Origin: Oryzibacter oryziterrae
GTDB taxonomy: Bacteria; Pseudomonadota; Alphaproteobacteria; Rhizobiales; Pleomorphomonadaceae
Reading direction: 5' to 3'
Assembly: GCF_021864535.1 (NCBI RefSeq)
Contig: NZ_JAKJIC010000009.1
Location: 124,001 to 188,000 of the forward strand
Length of the DNA stretch: 64,000 nt
Part shown: positions 59,816-64,000 of the stretch, in pieces
How positions within the stretch are numbered: the stretch's first letter is position 1
Layout: each line of letters starts with the position of its first letter
The notes under the pieces: model-generated
What the model was told of the DNA's origin: nothing
The model's database searches: none
Seen by the model: the letters and a program-made list of their open reading frames with translations, nothing else
Made by a program: the position numbers and the translations under genes

Positions 59816-60655
59816 TCAACCCTTCAGGAAGGTCGCGAACGCGTCCTTGTGGTCGGGATGCCAGCGCGACAGCGCTGGCCGGTTCTCGATGATGTCACCG
59901 ATCGCCCAGGCCATGCGCTTCTCGTCGAGTTCGCGCGGCGTCTCGTTGTCAGGGCAGAGAATGTAGAAGTCGCCGCGCGCGATCCCCTCGAACATGAAGT
60001 CAGCCACTTGCGCTGCCGACCATGCACCCGCCGGCTTCTCTGCATCCAGCCTGGAACCGTTGATGCCCGTGAAGGTCCAGCCGGGAATGAGCAGATGCGC
60101 CGCGATCCGCCCTGGAGCCGCCGCCCTCAGTTCATGCGCCAGCTGCTCGGTCACCACCTTCACCGCTGCCTTGGAGGCGTTGTAGGCGGCGTTGCCCGGT
60201 GGGCAGGTGATGCCCTGCTTGGAGCCGGTGTTCACCACCAACCCGGCCTCACCGCCCGCGATCATCCGCGGCACGAAAGCCTGCACGCCGTTGATGACGC
60301 CCCACATGTTGACGCCCATCAGCCGCTGCCAGTTTTCATAATTCTCGAAGGTCCCGCCACCGTCGCCGATCGCCGCATTGTTCATGAGAAAATGCACGGC
60401 GCCAAACTGCTGGTAGGCCACCTCGGCGAGCTGGCTCACGGCCTTCATGTCCGATACGTCGGTCAGGACCGCCAGCGCCTCCGGCGCCCCCATGGCCTTG
60501 GCAGCGGCTGCCACGGTGGCCAGTTCATCGGCGATGACATCGGCCAGCACCAGCTTCATCCCCCGCGCGGCGCATTTCAGCGCCACCGCCCGGCCGATAC
60601 CACGCGCCGCCCCCGTGATGACCGCCACATTCGCCTTGGTGAAAATATCCGACAT
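59816..60655 (-). CDS. SDR family oxidoreductase
   Basis: A 279-residue short-chain dehydrogenase/reductase. The cofactor motif is TGAARGIG, the acidic NNAAIG block is present, and the catalytic Ser/Tyr/Lys lie in NTGSKQG and YNASK. The substrate is unknown. It lies 9 bp downstream of ruvA on the same strand, in the position where ruvB is usually found. Confidence 0.9.
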   Translation of the reverse strand: MSDIFTKANVAVITGAARGIGRAVALKCAARGMKLVLADVIADELATVAAAAKAMGAPEALAVLTDVSDMKAVSQLAEVAYQQFGAVHFLMNNAAIGDGGGTFENYENWQRLMGVNMWGVINGVQAFVPRMIAGGEAGLVVNTGSKQGITCPPGNAAYNASKAAVKVVTEQLAHELRAAAPGRIAAHLLIPGWTFTGINGSRLDAEKPAGAWSAAQVADFMFEGIARGDFYILCPDNETPRELDEKRMAWAIGDIIENRPALSRWHPDHKDAFATFLKG

Positions 60656-60664
60656 GCCTGCCTC

Positions 60665-61282
60665 CTACCGCGCCAGTTCCTTGAGGCCTGCGCGGATCAG
60701 CTGCGTCGTGGTCGCCTCTTCGCCTGCCGCCTTGGCCGCCGCGCTCACGGCCGCCGCCGCCTGCAATTGCGCATAGCCAAGATTGACCAGCGCCGACACC
60801 GCCTCGGCCACCGGCCCGGCAACGCGGGCCTCGGCCACATCGGCAGCCACGCGGATCACCGACGGATCGGCATCCGCAAAGGCCGGCGCCTTGTCCTTGA
60901 GCTCGGTGGCAATGCGTTCCGCCACGCGCTTGCCCACCCCCGGCGCCCGCGCGATCGCCGTCAGATCCTTCATCGAGATCGCCGTCGCCAACTGGCCGGG
61001 ATCAAGCACCGACAGCACGCCCAGCGACACCTTGGCACCAACGCCCTGCACCGTCATCAGCAGGCGGAACCATTCGCGCTCGATGTCATTGGAGAAGCCA
61101 TAGAGCCGGATCATGTCCTCGCGCACCATGGTCTCGATGGAGAGCGTTGCCGCCTCGCCTGCCTTCGGCAGCCGCTGCAGCGTGCGCGACGAACAGAACA
61201 CCTGATAGCCGACGCCATTGACGTCGAGGATCACCCAATCGTCGCCGAAACTGTCCACCACGCCCTTGAGCTTGCCGATCAT
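60665..61282 (-). CDS. ruvA: Holliday junction DNA helicase RuvA
   Basis: RuvA binds Holliday junctions and recruits RuvB for branch migration. The 205-residue protein begins [29 protein letters not shown] and has the helix-hairpin-helix region [18 protein letters not shown] and [19 protein letters not shown], with a C-terminal domain III (about 155-205). It follows ruvC by 24 bp. No ruvB is adjacent. Confidence 0.95.
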   Translation of the reverse strand: MIGKLKGVVDSFGDDWVILDVNGVGYQVFCSSRTLQRLPKAGEAATLSIETMVREDMIRLYGFSNDIEREWFRLLMTVQGVGAKVSLGVLSVLDPGQLATAISMKDLTAIARAPGVGKRVAERIATELKDKAPAFADADPSVIRVAADVAEARVAGPVAEAVSALVNLGYAQLQAAAAVSAAAKAAGEEATTTQLIRAGLKELAR

Positions 61283-61306
61283 GATGCCGCCCGTCTCCCC
61301 TGTCTG

Positions 61307-61825
61307 CTATCCCGCTGCCGCGATCTTGGCGAGCCGCCCCACCACCGAACCGCGATGATGGGCATGCGTCAGCGCGATGGCCAGCGCGTCCGCGGCGTCG
61401 TCCGAGTTGAACGTCGCCTTGGGCATCAGCACCTTCACCATCACGCGGATCTGCCCCTTCTCGGCATGGCCGGCGCCGACGATCGCCTTCTTCACCGCAT
61501 TGGGCGCATACTCGGCCACCGGCAGGCCGCGCCGCGCCGGCGCCAGCAGCGCCACGCCGCGCGCTTGTCCCAGCTTCAGCGTCGCGCCGGCGTCCTTGTT
61601 GACGAAGGTCTGTTCGATGGCCGCCTCATCGGGCTGAAACTCATGCAGCACCACGTCGAGCCCGTCATGGATCTGCACCAGCCGGCTCGCCAGATCGAGG
61701 TCGGCGTCCGACGTTACCGATCCCGACGCCACGAAGCGTACGGAATTGCCGACCGACTCGATGACGCCCCAACCGGTACGGCGAAGGCCGGGGTCGATGC
61801 CGATGATTCGCGTGACTGTACTCAT
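61307..61825 (-). CDS. ruvC: Crossover junction endodeoxyribonuclease RuvC
   Basis: RuvC resolves Holliday junctions. The 172-residue protein has the catalytic acidic residues Asp11 ([14 protein letters not shown]), Glu71 ([23 protein letters not shown]) and the C-terminal Asp pair in [19 protein letters not shown]. Length and sequence are typical. It is transcribed with ruvA. Confidence 0.95.
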   Translation of the reverse strand: MSTVTRIIGIDPGLRRTGWGVIESVGNSVRFVASGSVTSDADLDLASRLVQIHDGLDVVLHEFQPDEAAIEQTFVNKDAGATLKLGQARGVALLAPARRGLPVAEYAPNAVKKAIVGAGHAEKGQIRVMVKVLMPKATFNSDDAADALAIALTHAHHRGSVVGRLAKIAAAG

Positions 61826-61948
61826 GCGGCGAGCCTAGCCGTGCGTTCTTGTTTTGTACAGAGCCTCGGATCAACCATCGGCCAGTACAGTTGAACGACA
61901 GGCGAGAGGAAGGCCGACGCGCGGTCAGGAGCCGCGTACCGCGCTGAC

Positions 61949-61998
61949 AAAAAAAGCCCGCCGCCTCCGGATCGCAAACGACCGGAGGCGGCAGGCCC
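61949..61998 (-). terminator. Terminator of the Old Yellow Enzyme gene
   Basis: On the minus strand a 15-bp stem with one mismatch (61956-61970 with 61982-61996) and an 11-nt loop is followed by a 7-T run. It is 13 bp after the stop at 62011. Confidence 0.88.
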
Positions 61999-62010
61999 TC
62001 AGCAAGGACG

Positions 62011-63075
62011 TCAGGCGCTGACGGCTTCCAGCGCCGGATAGTCGCTGTAGCCTTCTGCGCCGAGCGCATAGACCGTAGCCCAGTTCACCTCGGCAATGGG
62101 AGCGCCAGCCTTGAGGCGCGCCACCAGATCCGGATTGGCGATGAAGGCCGAGCCGAAGGACACGGCGCTCGCAAGGCCGCTGTCGAGATCGGCCTGCGCC
62201 TTGGTGGCGTCCAGCTGCTCGTTGGTGATGACCGGGCCGCCGAACTCCGCCTTCAGATGCGGCGTGATGCGATCGTCGCCCGGATATTCCCGGGTGAAGA
62301 TGAAGGCAATGCCGCGCTTGCCGGCTTCGCGGGCCACATGGCCGAAGGTGGCCTTCGGGTCGCTGTCGCCGATGTCATGGCTGTCGCCGCGCGGTGCCAG
62401 ATGCAGACCAACCCGGCTTGCACCCCAGACGTCGATGCAGGCGTCGAGAACTTCCAGCATCAGCCGGGCGCGGTTCTCGATGGAGCCGCCGTAGGCGTCC
62501 GTGCGCTTGTTGGTCTTGTCCTGCAGGAACTGGTCGAGCAGATAGCCGTTGGCGCCATGCACTTCCACGCCATCGAACCCGGCGCGCTTGGCATTCTCGG
62601 CGCCCTTGCGATAGGCGGCGACAACACCGGCGATCTCCTCGGTCTCCAGGGCGCGCGGCTGCACATAGGGACGCTTGGGGCGCAGGAGGCTGACTTCACC
62701 GGCCGGCTGGATCGCCGAGGGAGCAACCGGCTTCTCGCCGCCAAGCAGCACCGGATCGGAGATGCGGCCCACATGCCAGAGCTGCAGGACGATGCGACCG
62801 CCGGCCTTGTGCACGGCCTCCGTCACCAGCTTCCAGCCTTCCACCTGCGCATCCGACCAGATGCCCGGCGTGCGCTCGTAGCCAACGCCCATCGGCGTGA
62901 CCGAGGTCGCCTCGGAGATGATCAGACCTGCGGCGGCGCGCTGGGCGTAATACTCGGCCATGACAGGCACGGGCACGCGATCTTCGGTGGCACGGGCGCG
63001 CGTCAGCGGCGCCATGACGATGCGGTTGGGCAGCTCAAACGCGCCAAGGCGAACGGGATCAAAAAGAGTGGGCAT
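62011..63075 (-). CDS. Alkene reductase, Old Yellow Enzyme family
   Basis: A 354-residue FMN-dependent ene-reductase. It has the TIM-barrel start LFDPVRLGAFELPNRIVMAPLTRARA, the substrate-binding HxxN pair in VEVHGANGYLLDQFLQDKTNKRTDAYGGS and the C-terminal FMN-binding region. Such enzymes reduce activated alkenes and nitro-esters. An inverted repeat 34 bp upstream is the probable operator; no regulator gene is adjacent. Confidence 0.93.
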   Translation of the reverse strand: MPTLFDPVRLGAFELPNRIVMAPLTRARATEDRVPVPVMAEYYAQRAAAGLIISEATSVTPMGVGYERTPGIWSDAQVEGWKLVTEAVHKAGGRIVLQLWHVGRISDPVLLGGEKPVAPSAIQPAGEVSLLRPKRPYVQPRALETEEIAGVVAAYRKGAENAKRAGFDGVEVHGANGYLLDQFLQDKTNKRTDAYGGSIENRARLMLEVLDACIDVWGASRVGLHLAPRGDSHDIGDSDPKATFGHVAREAGKRGIAFIFTREYPGDDRITPHLKAEFGGPVITNEQLDATKAQADLDSGLASAVSFGSAFIANPDLVARLKAGAPIAEVNWATVYALGAEGYSDYPALEAVSA

Positions 63076-63106
63076 GGAGACTCCTTGGTGGACAACCCAT
63101 CATGAT

Positions 63107-63127
63107 TTGATATTTCGAGAATATCGA
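63107..63127. promoter_or_regulatory. Dyad upstream of the Old Yellow Enzyme gene
   Basis: GATATT-TCGAG-AATATC (63109-63125), 34 bp upstream of the gene. It fits the size of a TetR/ArsR-type operator. No regulator is nearby. Confidence 0.45.
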
Positions 63128-63249
63128 ACTAACGACGTCGATATACGACGCCTTCATCGCTTTGCCAATCGGGGAGCGGTCAACAAAATCGTGAACTCGG
63201 TCTTCCCGAAAAGCCCCCGGAAGCAAAGCCAGTGAAGATCTGTCTGCTG

Positions 63250-63729
63250 TCAGGAGGAACCAGACGCCCCCTCCTCATGATCGGGATGCTGGTGGGACAC
63301 CACGTGGTCGAAAAACGTCGCCCGCCGCTCCGCCTCTTGCTCAGCCGTCCGCCGCGGCAGCACGTCCAGTTCGCCGAACCAGCTCATCTTGTTCTGCAGC
63401 CCCACCTGGATCGACGGCTTGATTGCCTCCGGATCGTCAAAGGCGCCGACCGCCAACTCCATGCTGTCGCCGCCCGCGTCATAGGTCAGCGGCGTGCCGC
63501 ATTTGGCGCAGAAGCCGCGCCGCACCAGATTGGAGCTCTGGAACCAGCTCGGCTCCTCCTTGGTCCAGGTGAGATGCGCTTTCGGCGCTGAGACAAGCGG
63601 CGCAAAGAAATTGCCGAAGGCCTTCTGGCACATGCGGCAATGGCAGATGCCGGCCCGGCCGAGCGGCGCGTCGACGACAAAGCGCACGGCGCCGCATTGG
63701 CAGCCGCCAGTCTTGCGATACCCGGACAT
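63250..63729 (-). CDS. GFA family zinc-binding protein
   Basis: A 159-residue protein of the GFA/CENP-V family. The zinc ligands are visible: CQCG, CHCRMC and FCAKCGTPL. The family is named for the glutathione-dependent formaldehyde-activating enzyme, but most members have unknown substrates. It is 29 bp downstream of the OmpA-family gene. Confidence 0.88.
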   Translation of the reverse strand: MSGYRKTGGCQCGAVRFVVDAPLGRAGICHCRMCQKAFGNFFAPLVSAPKAHLTWTKEEPSWFQSSNLVRRGFCAKCGTPLTYDAGGDSMELAVGAFDDPEAIKPSIQVGLQNKMSWFGELDVLPRRTAEQEAERRATFFDHVVSHQHPDHEEGASGSS

Positions 63730-63757
63730 CGGATTCCCTCCGTTCAGCCGACAGCCG

Positions 63758-64000
63758 TCACCGTTCGGTGAGCTTCAACTCGATGCGGCGGTTCTTGGCG
63801 TTGATCTCGTCGGTGTCGCCGGCTTCCAGCGGCTGGAACTCGCCAAAGCCCGCCGCCACCAGATGTTCAGGCGAGATCCCCTTGCTGATCAGATACTTGA
63901 CCACCGAGATTGCGCGCGCCGACGAAAGCTCCCAGTTGTCGCGGAAGCGTCCGTTGCCCGACAGCGGCCGCGAGTCCGTATGCCCGTCCACGCGCAGCAC
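63758..64000 (-). CDS. OmpA-family peptidoglycan-binding domain protein (partial)
   Basis: Only the last 80 codons of this gene lie in the window; the start is beyond the right edge. The visible part is the C-terminus of an OmpA/MotB-like domain: VDGHTDSRPLSGNGRFRDNWELSSARAISVVKYL (core positions) and NRRIELKLTER. This domain binds peptidoglycan. Whether it is an outer-membrane protein, a Pal-like lipoprotein or a MotB-like stator cannot be told. Confidence 0.85.
   Translation of the reverse strand: MLRVDGHTDSRPLSGNGRFRDNWELSSARAISVVKYLISKGISPEHLVAAGFGEFQPLEAGDTDEINAKNRRIELKLTER

Noticed and set aside
59597-61894. 765-codon plus-strand frame opposite SDR, ruvA and ruvC
   Set aside because: SDR, RuvA and RuvC all have complete motifs on the minus strand. 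The plus frame is an Arg/His-rich shadow.

Overview
The window looks like chromosomal core sequence from a GC-rich alphaproteobacterium, probably of the order Hyphomicrobiales (Rhizobiales). The evidence is a ctrA and a chpT gene (the CckA-ChpT-CtrA cell-cycle relay), clustered GANTC sites at the ctrA promoter, an EipA/DUF1134 envelope gene, a DUF2336 gene, a petP/petR-like pair, flagellar fliI/fliJ and a cheAWYBR cluster. Genus and species cannot be read from the sequence. I found no tRNA, rRNA, CRISPR array, insertion sequence or prophage. Coding density is high on both strands.

Layout. 0-6 kb: a porin-like gene, then pgsA, moaD, a dienelactone hydrolase and moaE, then a MarR / OmpR-type regulator / histidine kinase operon. 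6-10 kb: a DUF1127 gene divergent from a LysR regulator, a repeat element, csaA-proC, a YbjN protein and ubiK. 10-16 kb: lgt, midA, pgeF, an M24 hydrolase with altered metal ligands, a lipoprotein and prs. 16-21 kb: a secreted serine hydrolase and a convergent pair made of an exported pseudo-caspase and an exported caspase-FGE fusion. 21-25 kb: an acyltransferase/P450 operon, then rplY and pth separated by a second copy of the repeat. 25-30 kb: a GNAT, a serine hydrolase overlapping a membrane-bound AraC regulator, ychF, a vapBC-type toxin-antitoxin pair and a sulfotransferase-like gene. 30-41 kb: fliJ-fliI divergent from ctrA, a chemoreceptor, cutA, NAD kinase, an Hpt-domain protein, DUF2336, a lytic transglycosylase and an orphan gene, several with CtrA-type boxes. 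41-50 kb: GDP-mannose synthesis, a CNNM/CorC-type membrane protein, a HpaR-like MarR regulator with a palindromic operator, a zinc-type ABC operon headed by a His-rich membrane peptide, a coiled-coil protein, EipA, a YHS-like protein and chpT. 50-57 kb: a complete cheAWYBR operon. 57-64 kb: flavin reductase, nitroreductase, an exported hypothetical, LysE, SDR, ruvA-ruvC (no ruvB here), an Old Yellow Enzyme, a GFA protein and the end of an OmpA-family gene cut by the window edge.

The regulatory theme is cell cycle, motility and chemotaxis (ctrA, chpT, fliIJ, cheAWYBR, the receptor, the Hpt protein and CtrA-boxed genes). The points most worth follow-up are the caspase/pseudo-caspase pair, the two-copy repeat with base-pair covariation, the His-rich peptide plus ABC operon without a binding protein but with a Zur-like box, and the GANTC-dense ctrA promoter.
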